From: Zelopaecilomyces penicillatus
Lineage: Eukaryota > Ascomycota > Sordariomycetes > Hypocreales > Pseudodiploosporaceae
Direction of reading: 5' to 3'
Length of the DNA: 64,000 nt
Assembly: GCA_005765155.1 (NCBI GenBank)
Contig: VCCP01000001.1
Coordinates: forward strand, 1,612,001-1,676,000
The notes beneath the pieces are model-generated. The model had not been told where the DNA came from, made no database searches, and saw nothing but the letters and a program-made list of their open reading frames with translations. How positions within the stretch are numbered: the stretch's first letter is position 1; each line of letters begins with the position of its first letter. The position numbers were made by a program, and so were the translations under genes. Below, piece after piece: positions 13,485-26,200 of the stretch.

Positions 13485-14662
13485 TGATGATGGTGGCGAA
13501 AATTTCACATCGCAGGGCTGAAGTTACGACAAGAGAGTTTTCAAACAAAGAAAAGTGGAAAGCAAAGGTACTGAGGTGGGGAGGGGAGTATGTCAAGCTT
13601 GAAAGAAATCAATGAGGAGCAGCAGTGCGAGATTGGTACAGCAAGACGTGGCGACGGTTGGGATGTGATGGTGGTATATAGTTATGATCTGGCATGCTGA
13701 ATGAAGCTTGCGATCAGATATGTACCCACAAAAAGTGATCAAACAACAAGGAACTAGCATGGCGATACATTGGGGGGGTTAGCGAAAATCGAGTCCTCTT
13801 ATCTGTCTAAATACGGCCATTTATGCAACATTGCGGATGCAGCCTGACGATGTGTACAAAGCCTAGGCGAATGTTGTCTGGCAGCATGTGTGAGTGAAGG
13901 GAGACATATATACTCCAGGCGGCTACGACTACTATAGTCGTGTAAGTAATTGAACCACAAACATGACAGAGCATAGGATAAGCCACGTCTAAAGTAGGCG
14001 TTGAGGATGAAAAGCTGCAACGGTGGAGGTTTCTCGTAGGCGAGGTGGTGGAAGTGCATGGGCATAACAGATCATCACAGTACTCGACCTAGTCGCATAC
14101 CAAGCTTTAGCCAAGCCCACAGGGCAAGTTACAAGATCTGCTAGTGCGTGAGAGCGGGAGGATAGCTGGTTGGCTGGATCGATGTTAGAAGGTTGAAACA
14201 ACGATGATGATTCGAGTAGCAGGAGAGTAGGGGGGGGATAGGAGAAGACCATCGGATGTGGCTGATACGCCGAGGAGCAGCGGGCGGGAGCCGAGGGACT
14301 TGGCATCTGGAGTAGGAAAGTGATGGTTGTTGGCTGTTTGGCTGTATAGATGGGGTATGTAGTGTTGTAGTGTCGTAGTGTCGTAGTGTCGTATTCAAGG
14401 CAAAAGCGAGGCATTCGCACACACGTGGAGTGTCTGTCTGTGTGCCTGCGTGTGTCTGCGTGCGTCTGTGTGCGTATGTATATGTGTGGCCATATGTGCG
14501 TGCGTGTGTTGTTTAGGAAGAGGATGTCGTGATGTACCCAAGGGGGCAAATGTAGTCCAACATGGACCTCTATACCTACCTATCTTTCTATCTATCTATT
14601 TGTCTATGAAAGAAAGGCCGGCTGTCATTGCCAGTCGTAACAACTAATAAGTGGGCGTCCAC

Positions 14663-14665
<3 letters not shown>

Positions 14666-14705
<40 letters not shown>
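14666..14705. repeat. (TG)20 microsatellite
   Basis: Forty bases of uninterrupted TG dinucleotide, preceded by imperfect TG/CG repeats from about 14430. Likely polymorphic between isolates and able to form Z-DNA. Confidence 0.95.
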
Positions 14706-14707
<2 letters not shown>

Positions 14708-15479
14708 GTTGGTGTGTTAGCGGCGTGTTAGTCGCGTGTCAGGAGCGTTTCGGCAGGGGTTGGGACAGCGGCGAGAATGGCGGAGGTTGCGGCGTCCGGG
14801 CGCGGGAACAAAAAAAAATAAAAGAGGGTCTCTCCATTCTCTTAGCCGTTGGAGGCGACATTTCCGGTTCTCGCAGGTTCCGACCGCAGATTCCGGTATC
14901 AGAAGTAGGGCGGATTGCGAATCCCAAAAAACCGTTGCCGTAGAAGCCGGTTTCGCAACCTTTTCTTACAGAAGTTTTTGTTCATGTGTGTCACGAACGG
15001 GTAGCGAGTCAGTCCATTAGACAGTTTACCGTTTAGTTGATGAAATTGATTAGTTAGTTAGTTTGTTAGTTGCTCGGTTCTCAACTCAAACTCAACATCA
15101 CCAAGGGGCTATTAGATCAAGCCCCCCCAGTTGCACCATCCGAGAGAGGCGCAATTGAAATAATACTCATTAAGAGAGAGTCTGTGTGTAGATCTAAGAG
15201 ACTACCCAGCCATCGAGAGAGAGAGAGGCGAAACATGATGGATATGATAGACACCCACCCCCCCTAGCCCTACTAGATTGGGACGGACATGGGCTGGCTA
15301 TCCGTTTGGTCCTTGGACAAGATTGGCATTTATTCGCACATCACATCACATCACATCATTTCATGGACGGACAACTGCTTGAAGTGGGCGGATTCCGGAT
15401 GCACGTCCAGCCGCATGGCGTTTCTCGGCACAAAGTTTCAAACGACGACACAACCTCCCCCCGTCGTCCTCGTTATCTT

Positions 15480-15720
15480 ACCCGCTGAGCACGTTTCCTT
15501 TGCCCGTCCCTCCCTCCCTCCCACCCACCCACACCCCTTCCCAATATCTGTGGAGATTATATGCTCTCTCCAACATCGTCTCTCTTTTGTTTTAATACTC
15601 CCCTTGTTCCTCTTCTTTCCCATCTCTTCTGTTTTGTTGGCAGTCTATCTCTCTCTTTCTCTCTTCCCCCCTTCATACTTTCTTCTTCCCACTCACCTAC
15701 CTCCCATCCTAGGTTGTGTG
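15480..15720 (+). promoter_or_regulatory. Pyrimidine-rich promoter of the ferritin-like gene
   Basis: Long C/T-rich runs on the coding strand lie 270-510 bases before the start codon of the ferritin-like gene. CT-rich blocks upstream of the transcription start are typical of strongly expressed genes in filamentous ascomycetes. The function here is inferred from position and composition only. Confidence 0.45.
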
Positions 15721-15990
15721 TGCGTGTGTATTTCATTCTTCCATTTCATTATTTGTTATCCCATTCGACAACCAAAGCACTGGCTTGCTTTGCTGGTTTT
15801 CCACCACACTCTTTTTTCCCCTCCCGATCCGGCCCAGGTTTTCGACAACAGCCAAAGGAAGAAGACAACAACCTCTTCCTATCCGTTTCTTAATACATAA
15901 TTTGTTTCGATATTTCGCGGCTGGTCCCTTCTGTGATACAACTTTTAAAAAAAGGGTCCTCCTACGACAGTCAGAAGAAATAAAAACACA

Positions 15991-17027
15991 ATGCCTTCTC
16001 TCAAGACAACCATCATCGCCCTTCTGGCTACAACGGCCACGGCTATGCCAGCTTGGCCGCGACTTACAGCTCGGCAGCTCAACTACCACACCGTCGCGCG
16101 ACGACAAAACGACGCAGCCAAGAAACTCGGACTTAACGACTTTGACATTTTGCAATTGTAAGTTTCTTCATCTCCCTCTTTGGGAACGACTTGCCGCAAC
16201 ACACACTTGCTTACACGGTCAAAATTAATAGCGCTCTCACACTGGAAAACCTTGAAGATACCTTTTACCGCGAAGGCTTTGCCAAGTTCCCCGAGTCTGA
16301 CTTCGCCGCGCTGGGCCTCAACGAGCAGCAGGTAAAGGACCTCAAACAGATTGGCTTCACTGAGTCCCAGCATGTCGCCTTGCTGCAGTCATCGCTCGCC
16401 CAGGGCGGCATCAAACCAGTCCAGGCCTGCAAGTACGACTTTGGCTTCACCGACGCCGCCGGCATGGTCCAGACGGCTGCTGTGCTCGAAAACGTCGGCA
16501 TCTCCGCCTACCTCGGCGCCGCTCCGTTGCTCTCCGACCCGGCTATCCTGGGCACCGCCGGCTCCATCCTCACCATCGAGGCCCGTCACCAGAGCTCCAT
16601 CCGCGTCTTTGGCGGCCAGGTCGCCGTTCCCCAGGCCTTTGATGTGCCGCTCGGCCCCAAGGCCGTCTTCTCTCTCGCCGCCCCTTTTATCAAGGAGTGC
16701 CCCGAGGGCTCCAACCTCGCCCTAACAGCCTTCCCCGCGCTCAAGATGGCTCCCGGCCAGGACGCCAAGGCTGCTGCCGTTGTTGGCGCCACCGTCAAGC
16801 TTCAGGCCGACGGTGGTGCTTCAGGCGGTACCAGCTGTGCCTTCACCTCTGGCGGCGTCTTCCCCGGTGGCACACTCTTCACCCCCTTCACCGAGGCCGA
16901 TGGCTGCAAGGTTCCCGAGGGCGTTGCTGGCGTCACTTATGTCTCCCTCTCCAAGGAAGCTCCGCTCACTGGCATTTTGACCGACGAAATGACGGTGGCC
17001 GGGCCCATGGTCATGATCATCACATGA
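15991..17027 (+). CDS. Secreted ferritin-like domain protein (Rds1/desiccation-related type)
   Basis: Exons 15991-16157 and 16232-17027 give 320 residues. Residues 1-18 form a classical signal peptide with a hydrophobic core (TIIALLATTATA). The mature protein carries a Ferritin_2 domain: FALTLENLEDTFY is the first helix signature, and a second helix pair occurs near EARHQSS. The intron splits the codon for F in this motif, so the junction is well supported. Related fungal proteins (Rds1 in fission yeast) are induced by stress such as nutrient limitation and are secreted or wall-bound. Whether iron is bound is not known. The C-terminal third is Gly/Ala-rich with a cysteine pair (GTSCAF, ADGCKV). 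The long CT-rich leader suggests high expression. Confidence 0.9.
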
Positions 17028-18307
17028 TAGGGGGAAAGAAGAGAGAGAGACCACACATGTCATTTGTGTATGTGTGCGTGTGCGTGTGTGTCAGATCATC
17101 TGATGTATAAAGGAGCCACTACAGAAAAAGGAACAAAAAAAGACCCGAGCAATCCTGGAAGCCCGTCTCCCTTAATGAAGGCAGTTGTCCCTTGGGGTGA
17201 GAATTATAGGGAAAAAAGTCCATCCATCAGAGAAATCAAATACAAACCCCATTTTTGCCCGTGTGTAATTCCTACATGCTCAAGCAAGACTGGTGGCGTG
17301 TTCGTCTCATCTGAAGCTGGATCCCTTCTTACGCCATTCTCAACACAGCCAGCCTGGTTGGTGTTTATTCAAAACATCTCGGGGAGCGCACCAAGGAAGC
17401 ATGCTATTAGTCGCAGTTTATACCAAATTTTCTCTTCACTTTTTTTCTTTGTTACAATTTCATCGCTGTTGGTAACAGCTTTTTTTTTTTGGATAATAGC
17501 CTCCTCCTATTCAGACATCATTAAATAGAGTAGAGAATTTTCAATCCACCAAAACATTTCAAAACTGCTTCATCCCCTGTAATAAATTCGCAGTCATAAA
17601 TTTGGTTTATAGCAAGAAGAAAAGCTAGGATAGATTTTCTCAGCTCAGCTCGTAAACTCACCACTACCGCGTTATTCCTCACCAAAGGCAGAGCTCAGCT
17701 TCAGGTTGTAATGAAACGGACACCAAGCGCAGGGGCCGCACCATCTGCAGGGATCGCCCTCTTGAAACAACACCACGGCCCTTCACTTTGCCGTTGTGTG
17801 CCTTGGGGGAAATGACGCATTAATACCGTTCGGACATTGAATCATGCAGTAATTAAGTAGACAAGTTCTATCGAACACCAGGGACACACAATGTTGCACT
17901 GATTTCTCCCCTAACCACAATTTTTCGTGCAACTTCCCTTACATATTTGATAGTGTCCACTATTTCCTACAATAGTAAAACTCACTGGTTTTTAGCTCAC
18001 GCCGTGACTTGGTGTTAGTATACTCAAATGTCTATGAGTGCGATACCACATTCCCATGGAAGAAGACCTTGGCGTTTTCATGGGCGGTGTGGCTTCAATA
18101 CCGTTGTCTCCCCTCCACTCCTCTCTCCTCTCATAGTCGGCTCATGTAAACAGCTGAAACTCACAGATGATTGCCAAAATTCTGTATATCAAGGCGCTCA
18201 ATAGGAAGGGGGGTATCCGGTGAAAGCTATTCATAACATAATTTTCTTCATTTTAATTCTTTTGTCATTCATTACAAGGCCCCCTAGCCAGTCCATCAGC
18301 CCCCATC
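17028..18307. other. Convergent spacer between the ferritin-like gene and MKT1
   Basis: Both flanking genes end here, so this holds two 3' UTRs. It begins with a short TG/CG repeat (17068-17090) and contains T-rich runs near 17440-17490. Open frames within (17064-17528) are low complexity and unsupported. Confidence 0.6.
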
Positions 18308-20770
18308 TTAGAATGGCCGGGCAGACAGATAGTCTTGGGCCTTTGCCCAGGACGACTTCTCGGCTGCTGATAACAACGAGGTATCAACTGTCTGCACGCC
18401 CTGATTAATGGCGCTGACAAGATCGCAGCATACCCGGAAGTCATCCGCCAATGCCTCTGCGTAAGGCACGAATGTCTTTGGGAACTCTTCTAGTCGTCCA
18501 GCCCGCGCCTCTTTACCGTCGCTAGGCTCATCCTCATCAAAGAATGTTCGGATAGCAATGCCCAACCCAATATCCGGCTCTTGCGAGAAGGGAAGTCTGA
18601 GAGAGCAAATAGTTAGTTAAAAAGGCAAGCACACGCTGCTACAATAACACCACTACAAGTATAATAGAGTATCTAGTCACAGAGAAGTTAGAATACGTAC
18701 CTCTGGCTGATTTCCAGTTGATCTTCCCTCTCCCGCTTGCACTGGCCGTACATAAACATGGATGCAACAATTGCTTCGATAAGATCACGGTTGGCTTCCC
18801 GGACGGTTGTGGAAAGAGCACGGAAACTCAATAGGCTCCTGTTCAATGGTCCCGTATATCCGTACACTTGATGTCTCAGCTTCAGCAAGGTAGCGCATTG
18901 GCTGATCAGTATCAAGCTCGACTTTTCTTCCTCAGTGCCTTTACGGGGCATGCCGGGAGTTCCCTCTCGGTATTTGCCGTCCAAAAGGCCGAATCTAACC
19001 AGTTCAAAGGCTAGTAAAACAGCCTCGTCCAAACCTGGAACCTCTGGGCGGTTCTCCATGGCTTCTCTCAGGGCCAACAACGCGGTAGCCAGAGCATTAC
19101 CCCACTTGGTCAGTCTATGTGAGTCGTTGACATAGCCCCGGAGATGGAGGAACCGCCAAATAGCAACTGAGGTTACCATTTCTGTGCTATCGATGCCTCG
19201 AATCGGTTTTTCCTTGGCTATAGTCTTGTTCACGAAGTCGGGATTGGCTAGAGCCAGTACTTCCAAATAGATGGGACCAACAAAGTCCGCAGGGAAAAAG
19301 TTACGAACATCCTGCTCCTTAACATCCCAAGTACCCACTTGTTGCGAGGGAGGTGGCTGCAGTGCACGATGGTTGATAGTGTAGGAAAACTTTGAGTCAA
19401 ACCAGACCTTCAATGTGATCTCTTTGTGTCCGATTCCTCGATGAACTCGTGGAATGATCAGCCCGAGAGCTTGTTCTTTGATGGGGATAATCTGGCTTGT
19501 TACGAGGTGTTTGTACTCGTCTGAGGCTACTCCGTCCAAGGTCGGCTGAACAAGAATCTGACCGTGTGTTATGCAGTTTAGGATTCGAGAGCCAATCAGA
19601 CCTGTGTTGAGGTAATGAAACAACTCAGCGGGCATTTGAAGGCCAAGGTATTCGTGATTGTCCTTGGTCAGATGTTCAAAGTCATTGACCCTAACCTCAC
19701 CACTCTCGTTAATGTAGATAAAATGCTGCACTGCCAGTCTCGCTTTGCGATACCTGTCCAGCCAGTTCGGATCTTGTGCCTGCAGGATGTCATTGAAAGA
19801 GGCGCATGCATTGGCAACAGCCTTCTCAGAGGTCCTCAGGATGTTGATGGCATCCAGAATGGTAAATGGATTCTGGTACATTGATGTGTCCTGCAGCGGC
19901 GGGAAAGGAGGTAAGAATGATGTTCCCGTCATAAGCAAGGCATCGATGAACATGGGCTCGCCAACACCCAATGAACGAACTACCTTCTTTTTGGAGATGG
20001 CGGTCACTGTCTTGCTATCCCAGTCAAGCGTCCGAATAACAGAGTCCTTGATGGAATACAGGAGAAGTTCCTGGGGCCCCATAACACCGGCGCACTGGGT
20101 CGAGTCGATGGTCTCAAAGTAGGCAAGCTTCCTGGCCTGTCAGCTATTTCTGACGCAATTTAAATATCAGTATTTGAGGGTTTGCAAACCTGAGCGCAAG
20201 CATTGTAAGGGGGCACTAAGAAATGCAAGCTTCTCTCCTTGAGGATTCCTTGAAGGAGAGGGTAGAGGTTTTGCAAACGGAAAGCACCTGAAGGCAGACG
20301 GGTCAACAAGTGCACTCCTTGCTAAAGCTACACTATGACCTACCAGGATTTGCTCCAAAGGTTGTCACTGCTTGCTCGGCCTCAGTCTGCGAGTATAGTG
20401 TCCATGCCTCATCCGTCTTTTGATTCGCCGCTCGACCACGCTTGAGAGCGATGTCATCTTGCCCGGTTATAGATTGGCCATCGAAGATGAAAAAGGGCAC
20501 AATACGGTGCTTCTCCCACAAGTCGAGGTTCTCGTTTATGTGGACTTGTATACCCGTAAGACCACCCAGCGCGGACAGAAGAGGTTCATGAGCCGGAGTG
20601 GTATCGAGAAGAAGGCCTAGGTAGTAAGTTGCATCGATGGCAATGGCGCAATCTTCGAGCTCCGCGATGTCATAGGTCCTGTGATGTTTTGACGTCAGCT
20701 ATTTATCTTGACCGACGGACACAGAGAACATACGTGACCTGGCCGTTGATCCAGGAATCCTCAACAAGGA
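18308..20770 (-). CDS. mkt1: Mkt1 post-transcriptional regulator (XPG-like fold)
   Basis: Five exons are resolved on the minus strand: 20770-20734, 20678-20344, 20287-20190, 20136-18701 and 18596-18308, about 731 residues; all phases agree. A short first exon with the ATG must lie upstream of 20770 and is not resolved (one candidate ATG is near 20945). Mkt1 acts with Pbp1 on translation or stability of specific mRNAs, including mitochondrial-function transcripts in yeast. The N-terminal XPG-N-like part contains DIAELEDCAIAIDATYYL, followed by an XPG-I-like part (VPPYNACAQ, then FETIDSTQCAGVMG). The acidic nuclease cluster of active XPG/FEN enzymes is only partly present, so a catalytic role is doubtful. 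The C-terminal half matches the Mkt1-specific helical region, ending in SAAEKSSWAKAQDYL. Confidence 0.88.
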
Positions 20771-21916
20771 CTAGCAATAATGTCAGCGTTTTGTTTTGTG
20801 GCGGTGATGAGCTATTCCGGAGTTCCAAAGGCGGTCGCACGTGGCGGCCCGACAAAATGTGGAGAGAGCACCATCACCGCGGCCTGGAGCTGCCCGCAAG
20901 CTTCCCAAGAAGCAATTGAGCTGCTGAGGAACACCTGGATGCATTGAAGACTTGTACTGAGCCAATGCCGAGCTTCAAGTAAGCAGCTAGGGTCGGCACA
21001 AGTGCCGCGCGACCCACGACCTTGCTTCATGCCATGCCCACGATAGCCACGCGCACACACCCAAGGAGCATCCCTCTCCCGATCCCGCAAGCTTTGTCGC
21101 CATTCCACAAGGCTGAGATAGACTCACAAGGCATATTGTCCGATCTTCAAACGATTTACGGGCCAGATGGCTCCTCGATGCGCCGATGCGATGTCGTCGG
21201 CTGGGGCGATGGATCGGTTGAAGCTCAGGTCCCCCCAAGTTCTAGCGACTCGGAAAAAAGGCTGGATGGACGTTGAATAACGACGGATTAAAGACCCGTT
21301 TTCGGTGGGTTGTAGACTCTATCCAGGCTGGAGACAGGAAGAAATCAGACTTGTGGCTGGCAAGGCGCATCCGAACAGGCGAGACGAACAGGAAAAGAAC
21401 CAGACGAACCCCTCGGAGAGCTGCTGCGGGAGCGGGAAGGTGTGTTGGAAGGGGTTGAACTTTCCGCGGGGTTCAACGAGGTTGCCCTGTAAGTTGACCG
21501 GGCTGCTGCTGTTGAAAGGAGTCGCTGGCCTTAGTAGGTGGTACTTTAATAAACACCCGGCCGGTACGTACCGCTGGTCAGGTCAACTGGGTCACTGAAG
21601 GCTAGGGACGGGCCTTCTGTGACCAAACTCCAACCGGCCGCTGTCGAAGTAGGTCAATAATTGTCCACTGATGTTTATCACAGCCACCCGCTATAATAGC
21701 TACCCTGAATTACGTATTGGCATTTCCTTAATTCACTTCAATCGAGGCTCGGGCTTCGTATTTCTCCTCACACATCCACACATTGACACACAAACAACTC
21801 ATGTTATTCACATCTCTCTATTAAAGTCGCTTGGTAATCTGCGTAATCTTACACCATCGACAATCCACCTTAATCTGCAAACAACTCACTGCCAATACAG
21901 CTTACGGCTCGTTGTC
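20771..21916. other. Divergent promoter region between MKT1 and the dioxygenase
   Basis: This should hold the missing first exon and promoter of MKT1 (minus) and the leader of the dioxygenase (plus). GC content is high from 20,800 to 21,600, then falls to an A/C-rich leader. The plus strand is open in frame with the dioxygenase from 21671, but that stretch has no domain similarity and is treated as 5' UTR. Confidence 0.5.
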
Positions 21917-23239
21917 ATGGCGCCCACGGCAAATGTCCCCATCATTGACCTCTCAGGCGATCAGGATAGCGTTGCTCAACAGCTTGTTGAAGCTGCCGTG
22001 GAACATGGTTTCATATACATCCGCAATCTCGGCAAGGATATTTCAGTAGCTGATATTGATGGTGCTTTCGAACTGGTGAGTCAAACAGAGCATTAGATTA
22101 ATCACATTCTCATGTTTATTGTTTCTTATTATTGATAAACAATCATAGTCGACGAAGCTGTTTGATGCTCCTATTGAGGAGAAGCAGCAGTGCACCATTC
22201 AAACAAACAACCGCGGTTGGTCTGGTATGCATTCTGAGACATTGGATCCCAAGAATCAAAAAGTGAGTGATATCTTTGCCTCATGAACTGGTTTATCAAA
22301 CGTCACTAATATGGACAACGACAATGTGAAACAGCTTGGCGATTTTAAAGAGTGAGCTGTTTTAACAACACACAAACTGTTTGTCATAACGCTAACAATT
22401 TCTTTATTGTAAATTAAAGAGCATTCAACTTTGGCGAATTTGTCAACGGAAAAGCTCAGCAGCCTTTACCACCAACCATCGTAGCCAATGAATCTCAAAT
22501 CAGTGACTTTGCAGACTCATGCCGTAACCTCTGCCGCAAACTGCTTCACCTCCTTGGCATCGGCCTCGGTGTAAGTTGCTCACTCTTCACCTTCTACTCT
22601 TCTCTCTTTAAGCCCGAGTCTTGGCCACTCATTATTAACTCCTTCCAGGTTGACGATTTCTTCTCTTCTGCCCATGATACTATCAGGGGTAAATCAGGCA
22701 CCATTCTTCGCCTCTTACGCTACCCCCCAGTCGACCCAACAGCGCGCTCAGCTGATGATATTCGTGCTGGCGCTCATTCAGATTACGGTTCTATCACCTT
22801 ACTGTTTCGGCTCAAAGGCCAGGCAGGCTTGGAGCTTGAGAAGAAAGATGGAAGCTGGGCTCCTGTCCCCGTATGTCCTCCGGGATCAGAGAGTGACCCC
22901 AGTCCACCCATACTAATCAACATCGGTGATCTTTTGTCCTACTGGACCAATGGCCTGTTCAGGAGCACTGTTCACAGAGTTGTCTTCCCAGCAGCTGGAG
23001 CTGGTCAGAACATAGATGGGGAGACAAATACTGGGCCAAGGTACTCCATAGCTTTCTTCTGCCATCCAGTGGGAGACGTGCGACTAGAGCCCGTCCCGAG
23101 TGATCGCGTCAAAAGTTTCGTGCCCAAGGACACGCCTAATGCGAACCCTTATGCGGAAAGGAAGGTCATGACAGCGGAGGAGCATCTGTTCATGAGGCTC
23201 AAAGCTAGCTACGGCGAATTATATAATAAAGACCCATAG
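21917..23239 (+). CDS. 2-oxoglutarate/Fe(II)-dependent dioxygenase, isopenicillin N synthase-like
   Basis: Exons 21917-22075, 22149-22262, 22335-22351, 22420-22570 and 22649-23239 give 343 residues. The third exon is only 17 nt; its inclusion keeps phase and yields LGDFKE leading into FNFGEFVNG. The N-terminal DIOX_N part starts VPIIDLSG. The catalytic double-stranded beta helix has the iron ligands H and D in AHSDYGSITLL, the distal His in STVHRVV, and the 2OG-binding RxS in RYSIAFF. The family hydroxylates or desaturates small molecules (flavonoid, gibberellin, thymine and penicillin relatives); the substrate here cannot be read from sequence. It converges with the ligase gene, the stop codons being only about 45 bases apart. 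Confidence 0.92.
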
Positions 23240-23284
23240 CCATGAATTCTACTCCATCTCTACATCGAGGAGAAGTACTGTGGC

Positions 23285-26200
23285 TCAAATCAGCCCGCAG
23301 TACCAACGACTCCAAGGATCGTCAAACCCATCATAATACTTCTCAGAGACATTCTCATCCTCCAAAACTCCAAGATACTCCAAAACCTTCCAGTCATAAA
23401 CATAAATCCAATCACGCCGTCTATCGGGTATATCCTTGCGAAGTGTTTCCAAGACATCCAGGAGTGCCTTGGTTTCTGAGATATTATAGACACTATCCAC
23501 GAGCATAATTTTCTTGCATCCGGGTTTCCAGTCTACTGCTTTGATAGCAGTAGTTGTTTCATCACTAGTCCATTTTTCTACGTCAGTGACTATATTAGAG
23601 ATATTGTGAGAGTGCAAGAGCGAGTTCATCTCAGTCATCCGATCAGTAGCACTGATGGGCGACAATATTATGTAGTCTGCCAGCGTGCATTTGCCCCCAG
23701 CGAAGGTGCACTCTTTCCCTTGGTCAGTGAGGTTAACTGATCGTGCCAGCTCTTCCGCTTCAGTCAGGTTCAGCGAGCTTGAAATTTTCTCTGGGGGTGA
23801 TGATGGCATTGTGTTTTGTGAGAATTCCTCTTCCTCATCATCTGATATTACAATGATGCTGACAGTGCATGGATTTGACGATTTCTTGGATTCCTGGAAA
23901 GTCGCACCACTACTCATTTTCGTAGGCTTTAATGTTGTGCGTATAGTAGACGAAACCCTCACCTTGCACTCTTGTAGTTGTAGAGAGTCATCAGTCAATG
24001 ATGTGTGCGATGTTGTTGAGCGTTGCGAAGAGTTGTTGTTAATATCTTCCAGAGGTCGCCTCAGTTGTGAACAATTTGATTTGTTCAATGCTGGAAGAGG
24101 GTTTTCGAGCCGCGAGCCAGTACTTTTGCGCCTTTTAGGGGATAGTAAGATTGGTGTCTTTTGCCGCCGTTTGCGCCTGCTGGAGTCTGTGAATTGTTTG
24201 ATGCAATCGACTTCATCTGGCCTCGGAACCGGAGGAGGCGTTTGTAATGTCCGAGGTGGAGACGTGAAGTTAAGAGATATTCGGACTGAAGTTTTGCATC
24301 TCTCTAGGCCACCAATGGAGAGCTGAGGGTCTGTGAGTAGTGTTGGTTTTTCAGGAGACAAGCAGCTGCTGGTAGTGCTTTGAGTGAGCTGCCTTGGTGA
24401 TGGAGTAGGCATTGTCGTTGAAGTTCCCTGAGTTGAGGCATCAACAGCTCGTCCTTTAGGGTCGGCTCGTTCTAGCTTCGCAATCCACTCAAGATTTTCC
24501 TGGCTATCCTCCATGTCAGGAGCGGTGACGGCTGCTCTGGCTGTCTTTTGGAGCTCTTCAAAAGACACACAGTCTGTGAAATCCCGATCAAAGTGAATCT
24601 TGGAAACTGAGGGGAACCGTAAACTCCAAAATCCAGTGTTGCCTGTCTTGTCAAAACTGAAGCATCTCATGTCAAAGACAGCAGGATTGGTGAAGGCAAC
24701 AGTCAGTGCAGTGGACGATTCTACCCCCAGTGCTAGCTTCAGCTTTGTGACCCTATTCTTTTCAATAGGGACCGGCATAGGGTTTGCATAAGAAACAAAC
24801 AATTTAAGCGTAGTCTCATTGAGCTCCACAGTGTTGACAATGGTAAATTCCGGCGTCGCACCCCATCGTTTCACCTCCTCTTTATTGTCCAGACATCCGA
24901 CAAAAAAATGAGTCCACTTGAGGTTTTCAATGTCGTATGACTTTGCTTTTGCGGGATTAAATCCAGCACCAACCGCAGCAAAATCTCCGACTTCACCAAA
25001 CTTCCCAATGTACTCTTTCTTGAGCTTTATGCAACGCCCTGAAAAAGGTTGACCATTGTCATTAAAATTGAAATACGGTTTGTCTGGCTTTAATACCAGA
25101 CCCTCACCCTTTTCAACTATTACTTTGGCAAATGCTTTTCGCAAGGTAGAGGCAGCCATGCCATTACCAGAGTCTATGACCTGTCTCGGGACGAGCTCAG
25201 CAAGGCCTATTTCGAGGTGAACGATTTTCTCAAGCAACTTGAATCTTTCGCAATGAGAGACATGAAGTAGTGATTTGCCATCAAGGAGTAGAATGTCGTA
25301 ATACACAATCATTAGGTGTTCGGAAGACCTCGGTCTATGATTCTTAGTTTTTGCTGTTCATTTCCGCATGTGTGCGTGGGGAACCTACGGGGAGTCCTGC
25401 TCCGTGTTCAGATACCGACCTCGGCGCGCCACATGTTTTCTAATGTGATGAAAAGGAAGAATCTTGTTTTCCTAGCATGATTTTGTTATTAGTTGTCGCT
25501 TTATTCATTCGGAGATTGATGGAAACGCATGAATAAGTCCTCTAGTAATGATGAGGCACAGCCTTTGGTACTTACTTGATCGCTGTACACCACCAGTTCG
25601 CCTTCAAGAATACAGTCTGTATGAACATTTGAGTCGAAAAAACCGAGTCTGAGTGACTTTGAGATAATCCTAGACAGAGGGTTAGCTGGAAATCATCATC
25701 AGCTGTTCTAGGCATCTCACCCGATCAACGCATGCCTATCCTCGGTGCTGTCTTTGCCACTTTTCGAGAATATTCGAATGCCCTTTGTTCCCTTGGCAAC
25801 TTCTACGTGAATTTGACAGTATTCGCCATCTAACTTGGACTCAACACTAATCCGCCCCTGGCAGAGGTCGAGACAGTGTTTAATGCTACGGGCTTTAAAC
25901 CACTGCTGTCTCCCAACCTTGATTGACAATCGAGGCTTGAGGGCAGCAAGCACTGCTTGATCAGAGGTTCGGGCCTGGATGGGCAACTGTGATTTCGTCT
26001 TTCTGACATGCTGAACAGTATCAATGGCAGTGGCAAAATCGTCGTAAATCTTCAAAACACATGGTAGAATGGGATCACATGAATGGTAAATCAAATAGGG
26101 GTCAAAGAGAAGCGGCTGATAGTCTTTGAGAACGAGGCGAGTGAACCATTTGGCTTCCCTTGGAGAGAGCTGTCGATAGATTGCTTCCAAGTCGGTTTGA

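Larger units (their letters stand above)
13485..15990. other. Spacer with SSD1 3' UTR, microsatellites and a pyrimidine-rich leader
   Basis: No gene supported. 13485-14400 is probably SSD1 3' UTR and terminator. From 14430 there are degenerate TG repeats, TATC repeats near 14580-14600 and a pure (TG)20 at 14666-14705. A CATCA repeat lies near 15337-15358. From about 15,480 to 15,720 the plus strand is strongly C/T-rich, as in many highly expressed ascomycete promoters, and leads into the ferritin-like gene. Confidence 0.6.
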
